Positions 26,712 through 35,189 of a stretch of DNA of 64,000 nt are shown here, in pieces (the first letter of the stretch is position 1; every line of letters starts with the position of its first letter). A model generated the notes under the pieces. The model searched no databases. It had not been told where the DNA came from and saw only the letters and a list, made by a program, of their open reading frames with translations. Location: NCBI RefSeq assembly GCF_009497655.1, contig NZ_CP023317.1, positions 3,315,501-3,379,500 on the forward strand. Direction: 5' to 3'. This DNA comes from Priestia megaterium (GTDB lineage: Bacteria; Bacillota; Bacilli; Bacillales; Bacillaceae_H). Made by a program: the position numbers and the translations under genes.

Positions 26712-27194
26712 CTATCCCTCTTTTCCAGGCAGTATTTTATTTTCTTTTGAATAAAGCGCCCGCTCGTACATGCCTTTTTTAAAAATTTGCATAAACAGCT
26801 GCTTATTTTTAACTTCTTTAAATCCATACTGACTGTACAAACCGTGAGCATCTTTTGTTGCCAATAAAATTTTTCGTACGTGTTGAATCGGCTCATAGCG
26901 AACCATCTCTTGTACCAGCGCCTTTCCAAGCCCGTTGCCTCGCGCGTGCGGAAGAATAAAAACATCCGCCAAATAAGCAAACGTCGCAAAATCTGAAATA
27001 ATTCGTCCAAACCCTACTTGTTTATCGCACTCATCATACACGCCAAAACAAACGGAGTGTTCAATAGATGTTTGAACAAGGTGAAGCGGAATTCCTTTTG
27101 CCCAGTACGATTCATGATGAAGGTACGAGTAGATGACATCTATATCAAGTTTTTCTTTATTCGTATGTATGGTAAACTGTTGTTTTTCTTTCAT
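26712..27194 (-). CDS. GNAT-family N-acetyltransferase
   Basis: 160 residues. The acetyl-CoA motif A is clear (ADVFILPHARGNGLGKALVQEMV, RGNGLG loop), then LLATKDAHGLYSQYGFKEV, typical of small GNATs. AAGGAGG lies 7 nt before the ATG at 27194 (MKEKQQF); an in-frame start 15 codons earlier is unsupported. Substrate unknown. First gene of a tight operon with alkC. Confidence 0.85.
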   Translation of the reverse strand: MKEKQQFTIHTNKEKLDIDVIYSYLHHESYWAKGIPLHLVQTSIEHSVCFGVYDECDKQVGFGRIISDFATFAYLADVFILPHARGNGLGKALVQEMVRYEPIQHVRKILLATKDAHGLYSQYGFKEVKNKQLFMQIFKKGMYERALYSKENKILPGKEG

Positions 27195-27241
27195 GCTGTA
27201 TCCTCCTTGCTTTTCTATCATAGCACAAATGTTCGCCATAG

Positions 27242-27273
27242 AAAAAAGCCTTTTATAGAGAAAAGGCTTTTTT
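27242..27273 (-). terminator. Terminator of the 49-residue small gene
   Basis: AAAAAAGCCTTTT (27242-27254) pairs perfectly with AAAAGGCTTTTTT (27261-27273), 2 bp past the stop of the small minus-strand frame and 48 bp upstream of the GNAT start. Confidence 0.75.
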
Positions 27274-27275
27274 CG

Positions 27276-27425
27276 TTAGTATGATATTTTTTTAGTAACG
27301 GAAGGTTTTTTTCGATAGCGTCTTCCCACTATGTAAATAAGCGGACTGCAAATAAATCCAATAAGCTCTCTCCTTTTACGTCTTTCTCTTTTATCTCTTC
27401 GGTTAACATATCTGTTTTTTAACAA
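27276..27425 (-). CDS. Small basic membrane-type protein, 49 residues
   Basis: A short frame with TTG start, AAAGGGG 4 nt upstream, and a perfect intrinsic terminator right after the stop. The product is very basic at its N-terminus (KNRYVNRRDKRERRKRR), has one hydrophobic stretch (ELIGFICSPLIYIVG) and a basic tail. SD, hydrophobic segment and terminator together argue for a real gene. Function unknown; it is divergent from the gerAB-like gene. Confidence 0.5.
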   Translation of the reverse strand: MLKNRYVNRRDKRERRKRRELIGFICSPLIYIVGRRYRKKPSVTKKISY

Positions 27426-27521
27426 AATACCCCTTTTTATTTGCCAACTCTTTACTTACATGATGCATATGCTCCATATTAACAAGCGCATACTAGCTGT
27501 AGAAAAGGAGGCGAATAGTCA

Positions 27522-28652
27522 GTGGAAAATGCTCGAATTAGCGGATGGCAACTGTTTGTGTTAATTACGCTCTTTGAGATTGGCAGCGCCTTTTTAGTCG
27601 GCTTAGCGATGGACGCTAAGCAAGATGCTTGGATTGCCATTTTAGTTGGTATGATCAGCAGCTATGCACTCATTTTTATTTATTATCGCTTGCACCGCTA
27701 TTATCCCGATTTAGCGCTGACGGAGTATATCGAAAAAATTATTGGAAAAGTGCCCGGACGCATACTGGCTTTTCTTTACGTATTATATTTTGCTAACGGA
27801 GCCGCGCGGGTGCTGCGCGATTTCGGCGCGATGCTTCTTACTTTTGTCTATCCTGACACGCCGCTGTTTATAGTGAACGCGTTACTGATGCTGGGAATTA
27901 TCTATACGGTTCGCCAAGGAATTGAAGCGATGGCACGTTCGGCGGAACTGCTGTTTTTCTTCATTTATGTACTCGCCGTCGCTGGCTTTATTCTTATCTT
28001 CGTTTCTGGCCTTCTTGATTTTTCAAGTCTAAAGCCAATGCTTGAAAACGGTATTTCTTTAGTGCTGAGGGTTGCCTACAGCCAGACGCTGTATTTTCCT
28101 TTTGGCGAAGTCATTGTATTTGCAATGATTTTCCCATATACAAAAAATGTGAAAAAGACCGCTCTGATTGTATTCAGCGCAATTACGTTAAACGGTATTA
28201 ATCTTATGATCACAATGATTGTGAATATAGGTGTGCTGGGCGTTACCTTAACATCGAGATCTGCTTTTCCGCTTTTAAGCACTGTTCAAAGCATTCAATT
28301 CGCAGGTTTTTTAGAACGGCTTGATGTGTTTTTTATGGTGGCTTTAATCACAGGCGGCTTCTTTAAAATCGGTCTGTTTTTCTATGCCACTGTGCTGGGG
28401 CTTTCCCACGTGTTTCAGCTTAAAAACCCGTCACCGCTTGTATTTCCAGTCGGCTTAGTCGTTTTGTTTTATTCATTGTCTCTTGCTCAAAACTATTTCG
28501 AACACGTATATGAAGGGTTAAAAATCATTCCGTTCACTTTACACCTTCCGTTTCAAATTGTCATTCCTGCTCTTTTACTCGTGATCGCATTTTTAAGAAA
28601 TCGAAAAAAAACACAGTCCGTCCCTGTGAAAAATACCGCAGAAAATTCATAG
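27522..28652 (+). CDS. GerAB-family spore germination permease, orphan
   Basis: 376 residues, ten predicted membrane helices, of the amino acid/polyamine/organocation superfamily used by germinant receptors (B subunit). The opening (ISGWQLFVLITLFEIGSAFL) and the central RQGIEAMAR segment are characteristic. In a receptor it forms the inner-membrane ligand-binding subunit beside GerAA and GerAC, but neither partner gene is adjacent. GTG start with AAAGGAGG about 10 nt upstream. Confidence 0.88.
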   Translation: MENARISGWQLFVLITLFEIGSAFLVGLAMDAKQDAWIAILVGMISSYALIFIYYRLHRYYPDLALTEYIEKIIGKVPGRILAFLYVLYFANGAARVLRDFGAMLLTFVYPDTPLFIVNALLMLGIIYTVRQGIEAMARSAELLFFFIYVLAVAGFILIFVSGLLDFSSLKPMLENGISLVLRVAYSQTLYFPFGEVIVFAMIFPYTKNVKKTALIVFSAITLNGINLMITMIVNIGVLGVTLTSRSAFPLLSTVQSIQFAGFLERLDVFFMVALITGGFFKIGLFFYATVLGLSHVFQLKNPSPLVFPVGLVVLFYSLSLAQNYFEHVYEGLKIIPFTLHLPFQIVIPALLLVIAFLRNRKKTQSVPVKNTAENS

Positions 28653-28726
28653 TATGTCCATTTCTCTATTGGATTTAATCTCCTAAAATTATACAATATA
28701 GTCAAGAAGCCAAAAGGAGAACCAAT

Positions 28727-29200
28727 ATGATTGGATTAATTCTTTCTATTTTAATATTTAATATTCTTGCTTTTAAAACAAACAAGCGCTTCACAGCAAA
28801 TCAAATTGTACACATTTGGATGTTCACCATTGCTGCTCAGCATATCTTTGACGTCTTCATTAATTTCAAATTTCACGGCTACTGGTATTTTACACAAGAG
28901 ACAGACTGGCAAGGTATTTTTGCCTATACTGTTCTCATTCCGCCTGTAAACATGCTTTTTCTTACCTACTATCCTTTTGCCGGGAAGCTCACAAAAAAAG
29001 CCGCCTATATTTTACTTTGGTCGGTTGCTGTTTTACTTTATGAAGTAGTGGCCCTTCTCCCTGCTCCATGGGGGTATTTTCACTACGGATGGTGGACGTG
29101 GTGGTATTCGCTCCTCCTAAATCCGCTGCTGTTTTGGATGGTGGTGCAGTATTACCGGTGGGTGTGTAAGTTGGAGAGGAAAATAACAAAAAGCCTTTAG
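28727..29200 (+). CDS. CBO0543-family membrane protein
   Basis: 157 residues with about five membrane helices and a Trp/Tyr-rich WGYFHYGWWTWW segment before the last helix. This matches the CBO0543 family of small integral membrane proteins in clostridia and bacilli. Role unknown. AAAGGAG lies upstream of the ATG. The stop overlaps the terminator shared with the sulfur operon. Confidence 0.75.
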   Translation: MIGLILSILIFNILAFKTNKRFTANQIVHIWMFTIAAQHIFDVFINFKFHGYWYFTQETDWQGIFAYTVLIPPVNMLFLTYYPFAGKLTKKAAYILLWSVAVLLYEVVALLPAPWGYFHYGWWTWWYSLLLNPLLFWMVVQYYRWVCKLERKITKSL

Positions 29201-29213
29201 AGAATAAAGGCTT
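29187..29213. terminator. Bidirectional terminator, end of the sulfur operon
   Basis: AAGCCTTTA (29191-29199) pairs with TAAAGGCTT (29205-29213). On the minus strand it is followed by TTTTTG, closing the ten-gene operon; it also ends the CBO0543 gene. Confidence 0.8.
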
Positions 29214-29220
29214 CTTCATC

Positions 29221-30246
29221 TTATTTAGCAGTAAAAATTTCTTTATCCACTAATTTATTCACGTCCACTTCTTTTGGCAATACATCTTCTTCTTTAAATA
29301 CATCGGCTACTTTCTGTACAGCACGTATATCTTCTTCTTTAACAGGTCTTACTTCAGCATTTACTCGTCCATTAATTGTTTTCGATACATCATTAGGTAA
29401 TCTGGTGATATCAGAATACAATTTAACATACTTTTCTTTATTTTGGTTTTCCCATTCCCATGCTTTAGAAATTCGTTTAATTACGTCTTGAAGCGCTGCT
29501 TTTTTCCCGGGATCCTGCAGTGCTTTTTCTGAGGCTGTGATAAACCCTAGCCCCGTATTAATTCCTTCGCCTGTACGCAATACTCTTCCACCGTTCTTCT
29601 CAGAAATCGCTAAATACGGGTCAAAAGTAGCCCATGCTTCTAGCTGCCCGGCCTTGAAAGCTGCTGCTGCATCAGTAGGAAGAACAAACTTAACGTTAAC
29701 ATCTTTCGTAGACAGCCCTTCTTCTTTTAACGCTTCAATTAATAAATATTGTGCAATACTGCCTTTTGCTGAAGAAACGACGACCGTTTTTCCTTTTAAA
29801 TCCTTTATTGTTTTAATTGATGAATTTTTTTTGACTAATATCCCGACGGCTTTCGGAGAAGAAACGCTCGTGGCGATAATCTTTATTGGTACGTCAGATG
29901 CAGCGGCGGCTAACACAGGCGTATCTCCGGCAGGAGCTGTATCTACTGATCCTGCTTTTACTGCTTCAAATAAAGGGGCTGCTCCTTGAAAGCTTGCCCA
30001 TTTTACTTTGTAAGGTGTACCTTCAAGTACTTTAGAAGCCTCTACTTTGGCCTTAGTCATTCCAGCTTGATCTCCCAATACAATTGTTACTTTTGACAAA
30101 TCTATTTTCTCTTTTCCTGCTGTTTCATTTGCCTCACTGCAGCCAGATAAAATAGATGCACTTCCTATAGTAAGAATGCTTACTACTAAAATTCGCTTAC
30201 ATAGGTTCCTCTTCATAAAACCTGAAGCTTTTTGCAAGATTTTCAT
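29221..30246 (-). CDS. Sulfonate-type ABC transporter substrate-binding lipoprotein (1)
   Basis: 341 residues. Signal peptide with lipobox LSGC, then an SsuA/NrtT-type periplasmic-binding fold: TIVLGDQAGMTKAKVEA, PAGDTPVLAAAASDVPI, ILVKKNSSIKTIKDLKGK, AKGSIAQYLLIEALK and AFKAGQLEAWATFDPY. It should deliver an aliphatic sulfonate or similar acid to the permease at 35190. Last gene of the operon. A 12-bp hairpin lies just upstream (30277-30310) and may set its expression apart from the rest. Confidence 0.87.
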   Translation of the reverse strand: MKILQKASGFMKRNLCKRILVVSILTIGSASILSGCSEANETAGKEKIDLSKVTIVLGDQAGMTKAKVEASKVLEGTPYKVKWASFQGAAPLFEAVKAGSVDTAPAGDTPVLAAAASDVPIKIIATSVSSPKAVGILVKKNSSIKTIKDLKGKTVVVSSAKGSIAQYLLIEALKEEGLSTKDVNVKFVLPTDAAAAFKAGQLEAWATFDPYLAISEKNGGRVLRTGEGINTGLGFITASEKALQDPGKKAALQDVIKRISKAWEWENQNKEKYVKLYSDITRLPNDVSKTINGRVNAEVRPVKEEDIRAVQKVADVFKEEDVLPKEVDVNKLVDKEIFTAK

Positions 30247-30276
30247 ATGTATATGTTCCCCTTTTCATCGTACTTA

Positions 30277-30310
30277 CTTAGGCATTGAAACGTTTGTATC
30301 AATGCCTAAG
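30277..30310 (-). promoter_or_regulatory. Intercistronic hairpin before the last substrate-binding protein
   Basis: CTTAGGCATTGA (30277-30288) pairs perfectly with TCAATGCCTAAG (30299-30310). No U-run follows on the minus strand, so it looks like an mRNA processing or stability element rather than a terminator. Confidence 0.55.
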
Positions 30311-30323
30311 CCCCTTTTTTTAT

Positions 30324-31091
30324 TTAGTTTAAAACATCGGGCTCCTCATCAAGCAGCTTGTACCATAGCTGTTGAAAGTTGAACCAGCCTCCCGATGGAC
30401 TACTTACTTGTGAGTGCGTCAAAACAGCCGTTTCATGATCAATTGGAATAGGTCTTCCTGCTGCTTCAGCAAGAAGCTGAGCATGACAAGCTCGGTCCAT
30501 AGCAATAAACCAATAAGCCGCTTCATCTACGCTATTTCCAACCGTGAGAAGTCCGTGATTCCTCAAAATAACACCCTTATATTGCTGAAGTGCATCAGCA
30601 ATGCGTTCACCTTCACTTTTTTCTAAAACTACTCCCGTAAAATCATCAAATAAGCCGTGATCTTGATAAAATACACATGAGTCTTGCGTAAGCGGATCAA
30701 GTAACCTTCCTAAAGACGACCATGCTTTACCATAAAGAGAGTGAGAGTGGGCAGCAGCGATTACATCTGGTCTTGCTTGATGAATTTGCGAGTGAATCGC
30801 AATCGCCGCTTTATTAATTGGACGATTCCCTACGACGACATCTCCGCTGTGATTAACAAGATGCAAATCACTTACTTTCATTTGTCCAAAATGTACACCT
30901 AACGGATTCACCCAGTAATGATCTTCTTTTTCAGGATCTCGAACTGTTATATGTCCCGCCACCCCTTCATTAAATCCAAATTGATTAAAAATCCGAAAAG
31001 CACCTGCTAGCCTTTCCTTACGATGTTGACGTTCTTCCTCTACATTGTGAAATGTTGGCTCATTATAAATAGACGCTGCTTTTGTTGACAT
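30324..31091 (-). CDS. Class II aldolase/adducin-domain protein
   Basis: 255 residues. Zinc-ligand motifs of class II aldolases are present: AHSHSLYGK and a later His in RNHGLLTVG; FGFNEGVAGHITVRDP is the substrate/phosphate region. Relatives include fuculose-phosphate aldolase, AraD and several decarboxylases. Its place inside an organosulfur operon suggests it cleaves or decarboxylates the carbon skeleton of the imported compound; the reaction is not shown. AAAGGTGA lies upstream. Confidence 0.85.
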   Translation of the reverse strand: MSTKAASIYNEPTFHNVEEERQHRKERLAGAFRIFNQFGFNEGVAGHITVRDPEKEDHYWVNPLGVHFGQMKVSDLHLVNHSGDVVVGNRPINKAAIAIHSQIHQARPDVIAAAHSHSLYGKAWSSLGRLLDPLTQDSCVFYQDHGLFDDFTGVVLEKSEGERIADALQQYKGVILRNHGLLTVGNSVDEAAYWFIAMDRACHAQLLAEAAGRPIPIDHETAVLTHSQVSSPSGGWFNFQQLWYKLLDEEPDVLN

Positions 31092-31123
31092 ATCTCATTC
31101 ACCTTTCCGAATATTCCGTTTTT

Positions 31124-32179
31124 TTAGTTTAGTCCTATTTTTTCTACGTCACTATTTAATACCTTTGTCCAAAACTTTTTAACATCTATTTTTTCTTTCA
31201 AAAGTGATTCTGAATAAAACGTATCCGCCACATCTTGCTCTGATTTAATTTGCTGAGTGGTAATAGGAGTAATAATGCTTGGACGCTGTTCTTCACCTTC
31301 TTTTAGTGTTGTTAGTGCCTGACTGACTGGCTGATGTGTATTTGTTGCGACAACCTTCGCCCACTGCTCTTGATTTTCTCGTGTCCATTTATGGGCTTTT
31401 TGCAATCGATCCAGCAAGTCAACCAATGCCGCTTTTTTGTTTTTATCCTCAAGGAGCTTAGGCGGCACGGTAATGAGGAAGTTTCCTGATAAAATGTCTT
31501 TACCACTTGCTATCGTTTTTGCCCCCTTTTCATGAGCAGATATAATAGAGACACCATAGCTTGCAAATGCATCCACATTTCCTCCTAAAAGCGCTGTGAG
31601 CCCATCAGATGTAGAAAGTTCCACTGGCTTAATGTCTTTCCACTCTAATCCTGCTTCTTTTAGCAGTTTGAGTAAAAAATAATGAGCGGTTGTATTTTTT
31701 ACATAAGCAACCTTTTTCCCTTTTAAGTCGGCTACGGTTTTTATTAAAGAATTTTTGGGAACAACCACTTCTTGATTTAATGTATTACCTTCTTGCACCG
31801 CAACTACTTTGAAATTCCCATTGCCTTCAGATAAATTAGCAAAGATAGGAGGAATTTCGCTCGATAGCGAAAAATCTATATGACCTCCTGCCATCGCTTC
31901 AAGCTGAAGGTTTCCACCTTGAAATACACTATAATCAATCTTATATGGTGTATTTTCTAGCCCCGCTGCTTTTAACTCTTCTTCAATACTGCTCCATCCT
32001 GTTTGCGCTACTCGTAGCGTTACATCAGATAGCTTATTTTTTTCCGGTTCACTAGCGGAGCTTTTTTGATCACAAGCGGTCATCAAGCATCCTATAACTA
32101 TAGTTAGTAAGAGAAGCAGAAATTGAAGATGAAAAGCTCGCTTTTTCATTTGAACACTGGCCGCCCCTTTAACCTTCAT
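31124..32179 (-). CDS. Sulfonate-type ABC transporter substrate-binding lipoprotein (2)
   Basis: 351 residues. N-terminal hydrophobic segment with lipobox MTAC. The binding fold shows DVTLRVAQTGWSS, SLSSEIPPIFANLS, VVPKNSLIKTVADLKGKK and LGGNVDAFASYG. It is the most divergent of the three binding proteins, with Ser-Ser-Glu at the ligand loop in place of Gly-Asp, suggesting another ligand. The start at 32179 has AAAGGAG about 14 nt upstream; an in-frame ATG ten codons later is possible. Confidence 0.85.
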   Translation of the reverse strand: MKVKGAASVQMKKRAFHLQFLLLLLTIVIGCLMTACDQKSSASEPEKNKLSDVTLRVAQTGWSSIEEELKAAGLENTPYKIDYSVFQGGNLQLEAMAGGHIDFSLSSEIPPIFANLSEGNGNFKVVAVQEGNTLNQEVVVPKNSLIKTVADLKGKKVAYVKNTTAHYFLLKLLKEAGLEWKDIKPVELSTSDGLTALLGGNVDAFASYGVSIISAHEKGAKTIASGKDILSGNFLITVPPKLLEDKNKKAALVDLLDRLQKAHKWTRENQEQWAKVVATNTHQPVSQALTTLKEGEEQRPSIITPITTQQIKSEQDVADTFYSESLLKEKIDVKKFWTKVLNSDVEKIGLN

Positions 32180-32217
32180 ATCTTTTTACACGCTCCTTTC
32201 ATATTTTCTTCTCATTT

Positions 32218-33189
32218 TTAAGGAGACCAGTACGAGTTTTCAACGTCAATTTGTTTTGTAATTAATTTCATTTCTAAGAGGTCATTCGCCTGCTCTTGAA
32301 GGTCATCTGCAGCTTTTTGATTCATAAATTGAACATCGGCTGGCTTTTTCTTCAAGATCTCTTTCCAAGTGTCAACTGGAATCTTGGTAGCATCTGATAC
32401 TAATTCAGCTGCTTCCTGAGGATTTTTATTAATTTCTTTTCCAACCTTTTGAAGCTCTAATACAATTTGTTTTGTTGCTTTCGGATTATCTTTCACAAAT
32501 TTTTCACCAGCTACATAGAAAGAACGAAAGGAAACAAGACCAGTAGCATCTGATAACACGCGATTACCCTTATTTGCAGTTGTTGTAAAGTATGGCTCCC
32601 ATATAACCCATGCATCTACTTGCCCTTGTGAAAAAGCAACACTGGCTTCTGGCGGATTAAGATACACTGGGTTTATATCATTCTCTGTCAACCCTTCCGA
32701 CTTCAGCGTTTTTAACAGCAAGTATTGGGAGATTGACGCTTTATTAAAAGCAATTTTCTTACCTTTAAGATCCTTAATAGTTTTAATAGAAGAATCTTTC
32801 TTTACCAAAATACCTTCAGATTCAGGCACAGAAGGTTCGCTTGCAATATATACAAAATCAAGCCCTCTTGCTTTTCCAAATAAAGAAGGAGAATCACCTA
32901 ACCCCCCAATATCGATGCTCCCTGCATTCAACGCCTCTGCTACTGCAATTCCTGTATTGAACTCATACCACTTCACTTCATATCCTAATTTCCCTAAGTT
33001 CTTTTCCAACAGCTGCTTTTTCTTTAATAGCAGCATAGGTGCAGACTTTTGATATCCTACTTTTACGACACCTTTTTCTTCTACTGACTGATTGCCCGCT
33101 GCTGTCTCTTTACTTCCTCCACATCCGCTTAAAGCTAGGAGCAACAGCAAAATAATGGTTGTTGCATAAAATCTTTTTTTTTGAATCAT
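32218..33189 (-). CDS. Sulfonate-type ABC transporter substrate-binding lipoprotein (3), SsuA-like
   Basis: 323 residues. Signal peptide with lipobox LSGC. Motifs: KVGYQKSAPMLLLKKK, DIGGLGDSPSLFG, ILVKKDSSIKTIKDLKGKK, NKASISQYLLLKTLK and AFSQGQVDAWVIWEPY, close to SsuA of aliphatic sulfonate systems. It starts 37 bp after the crotonase gene with GGAG 7 nt before the ATG. Confidence 0.88.
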   Translation of the reverse strand: MIQKKRFYATTIILLLLLALSGCGGSKETAAGNQSVEEKGVVKVGYQKSAPMLLLKKKQLLEKNLGKLGYEVKWYEFNTGIAVAEALNAGSIDIGGLGDSPSLFGKARGLDFVYIASEPSVPESEGILVKKDSSIKTIKDLKGKKIAFNKASISQYLLLKTLKSEGLTENDINPVYLNPPEASVAFSQGQVDAWVIWEPYFTTTANKGNRVLSDATGLVSFRSFYVAGEKFVKDNPKATKQIVLELQKVGKEINKNPQEAAELVSDATKIPVDTWKEILKKKPADVQFMNQKAADDLQEQANDLLEMKLITKQIDVENSYWSP

Positions 33190-33226
33190 CTCAAATCTCC
33201 TCTAGCTTTTTCAGCATTTATTTTGC

Positions 33227-33982
33227 CTACTGACGTACTTTTTTCTTATTACCTTGCACATACTGACTGAATCGCTTCATGAAATCTCCTTCTAGCACTG
33301 AAGCACGCGTCAGTTCATGAAAAGACTCTCCTGAATGGCAAACTTCTTTTATTGTTTGAGTCGTGTATGATGGAACGTTTGCTAAGGTGCTTGCCCATTT
33401 CAAAGCAGTCTTTTGGCCAGCTTCTTCATTTGCACTTAGTTCATGAACTAAGCCGTACTCCAAAGCAGTTTGTCCATTTATCTTCTTACCTGACAATGCT
33501 AAAAAACGAGCTTTGGAAGAACCGATTTCATTAACCAACCGCTGTGTCCCTAAAACCAAGCCAAACTGCGGACCGGGAAATCGAAAGTATGCTGATTCAC
33601 TGGCAATGCGTACATCGCATGAAATAGCCAGATCAGCTCCTGCTCCGAAGGCATATCTATTGACGAAAGAAATCGTGGGAACTGGAAAGTGAATAAGCGT
33701 ATCTAGCAGCTTCGATAGATTAGTGAAAAAATCACTCGCTTCTTCATTACTTAAATTTTGAATAAATTGTAAATCCACGCCTGCACTGAAAGCATTAGAT
33801 ACGTCACTGTTTAAAATCAATGCGCCTATTGCTTTGTCCTGTGAAATCTCCTCCAAGGATTGCTTGAGCTCTTCGTATAATTCTTGATTAATAGCATTAA
33901 GATTATGAGGTGCGTGCAAGGATAGAGTAACGATTTTTTTAGATGACAGCTGACGATTAACTGTTATATTTACATACTTCAT
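33227..33982 (-). CDS. Enoyl-CoA hydratase/isomerase-family protein with altered active site
   Basis: 251 residues, crotonase fold. Oxyanion-hole segments AFSAGVDL and AFGAGADLAISCD are present, so a CoA thioester should bind. The two glutamates of true hydratases are missing: the first lies in GADL (Asp for Glu) and the second in FPGPQFG, where the usual PE is PG. It is therefore unlikely to be a simple hydratase; isomerase, hydrolase or C-S lyase activity is possible. AAGGAG lies 5 nt before the ATG at 33982. It follows a small gene by 19 bp. Confidence 0.83.
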   Translation of the reverse strand: MKYVNITVNRQLSSKKIVTLSLHAPHNLNAINQELYEELKQSLEEISQDKAIGALILNSDVSNAFSAGVDLQFIQNLSNEEASDFFTNLSKLLDTLIHFPVPTISFVNRYAFGAGADLAISCDVRIASESAYFRFPGPQFGLVLGTQRLVNEIGSSKARFLALSGKKINGQTALEYGLVHELSANEEAGQKTALKWASTLANVPSYTTQTIKEVCHSGESFHELTRASVLEGDFMKRFSQYVQGNKKKVRQ

Positions 33983-34001
33983 AGCTTCTCCTTCCCAATC
34001 T

Positions 34002-34388
34002 TTACTCGTTGGGCAGCACAGCTGCACTAGGTTCAATTTCAAATGATGGCAAGTCTGTGACTAATTCGATATTCTTGTTTTTTAAACGCTGCTGAAACTC
34101 TGCAAAGCCTGTGTCAGAACTTACACGGTAATAATGAAAACCTTTCGACTTGGCGCTGCCATAAGATAACTCACACAGCATACTAGGCGGTGCCGCTAGA
34201 ACCTTTATGCCTCGACTTTCAGCCCATTTAACAACCGCGCCTCTCTTTCCTTCACTTAAATGAATAGAGGGATTTGTAACATCTTCTGTTTCTTCTGTTT
34301 CCGTATCGTATAACCGGATAATGTCTCCTTCCACAATGGGCACAATTTTTTCTGTCTTGCTATTTAATACAACTGCCACTCGCATCAT
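34002..34388 (-). CDS. Small conserved protein of the sulfur operon (NifX-like fold possible)
   Basis: 128 residues. MRVAVVLNSKTEKIVPIVEG, IIRLYD and RGAVVKWAESRGIKVLAAPP give an alternating alpha/beta pattern that recalls the NifX/NifB cofactor-binding domain, but the match is by eye and weak. It lies 12 bp after the ATPase and 19 bp before the crotonase gene, so it belongs to the operon. No signal or membrane segment. Confidence 0.55.
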   Translation of the reverse strand: MMRVAVVLNSKTEKIVPIVEGDIIRLYDTETEETEDVTNPSIHLSEGKRGAVVKWAESRGIKVLAAPPSMLCELSYGSAKSKGFHYYRVSSDTGFAEFQQRLKNKNIELVTDLPSFEIEPSAAVLPNE

Positions 34389-34400
34389 ACTCTTCTCCTT

Positions 34401-35171
34401 TTATACGGTCGTAGCATCTTCTAAAAGCGACGACGTTTCTTTTTTCATGACTCTTGCTAGTACTTTGCTTTCTAGTTTTCCAAACGAATGACTTCCCCTT
34501 TCACGAGGTCTCGGAAGAGGTATACGTAAATCCATCGCAATCTTTCCTTGTTCAATTAAAATAACTCGATCCGCTAGCGTAATAGCTTCTGAAACGTCAT
34601 GAGTCACCAAAAGAGCTGTGAAGCGTTGCTCTTGCCAAATTCCTTCGATCAATTCCTGCATTTCGATACGCGTTAATGCATCTAATGCACCTAGCGGCTC
34701 ATCCAATAGCAGCAGCTTCGGCTGAGTGGCTAACGCTCGAGCGAGTGCTACTCGCTGACGCTGCCCACCGGATAAAACAGACGGCCACTCATTTGCTCTG
34801 CTTTCTAGTCCTACTTGCTTAAGAGAAATTAACGCCTGCTCTTTCCACTCGCCTTTTAACCCTAGACTAACACCTACATTGGCCACGATTTTTTCCCATG
34901 GTAGCAGCCTTGAATCTTGGAACATAAATCGAGCGTAGGGATTGATTGAATGTAATCTTTCCCCGTTTTGCATGATTTGCCCACTTGTTTCTTTTTCTAA
35001 CCCTGCAATATGTCTTAATAACGTGCTTTTTCCACAACCGCTTTGCCCAACGATAGCGACGAATTCACCGGGCGCTATATCTAAATCAATCCCTTTCAAG
35101 ACTTCGACATCTCCAAAGATTTTTTTTAAATGCTGTATTTGTAATTGAATTCCTCCACCTTTATATTTCAT
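34401..35171 (-). CDS. Sulfonate-type ABC transporter ATPase (SsuB-like)
   Basis: 256 residues. Walker [11 protein letters not shown]-loop [10 protein letters not shown], signature [15 protein letters not shown], Walker B LLLLDEP and H-loop LVTHDVSEA are intact. The Q-loop DSRLLPW is typical of the SsuB/TauB/NrtD importer group. It energises the adjacent permease; three candidate binding proteins in the operon may share it. AAGGAG lies before the ATG. Confidence 0.92.
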   Translation of the reverse strand: MKYKGGGIQLQIQHLKKIFGDVEVLKGIDLDIAPGEFVAIVGQSGCGKSTLLRHIAGLEKETSGQIMQNGERLHSINPYARFMFQDSRLLPWEKIVANVGVSLGLKGEWKEQALISLKQVGLESRANEWPSVLSGGQRQRVALARALATQPKLLLLDEPLGALDALTRIEMQELIEGIWQEQRFTALLVTHDVSEAITLADRVILIEQGKIAMDLRIPLPRPRERGSHSFGKLESKVLARVMKKETSSLLEDATTV

Positions 35172-35189
35172 ATTCTCTCACTCCTTACT

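Noticed and set aside
26702-27010. 102-codon minus-strand frame
   Set aside because: Fully nested in another frame of the GNAT gene, which has clear acetyl-CoA motifs and a good RBS.
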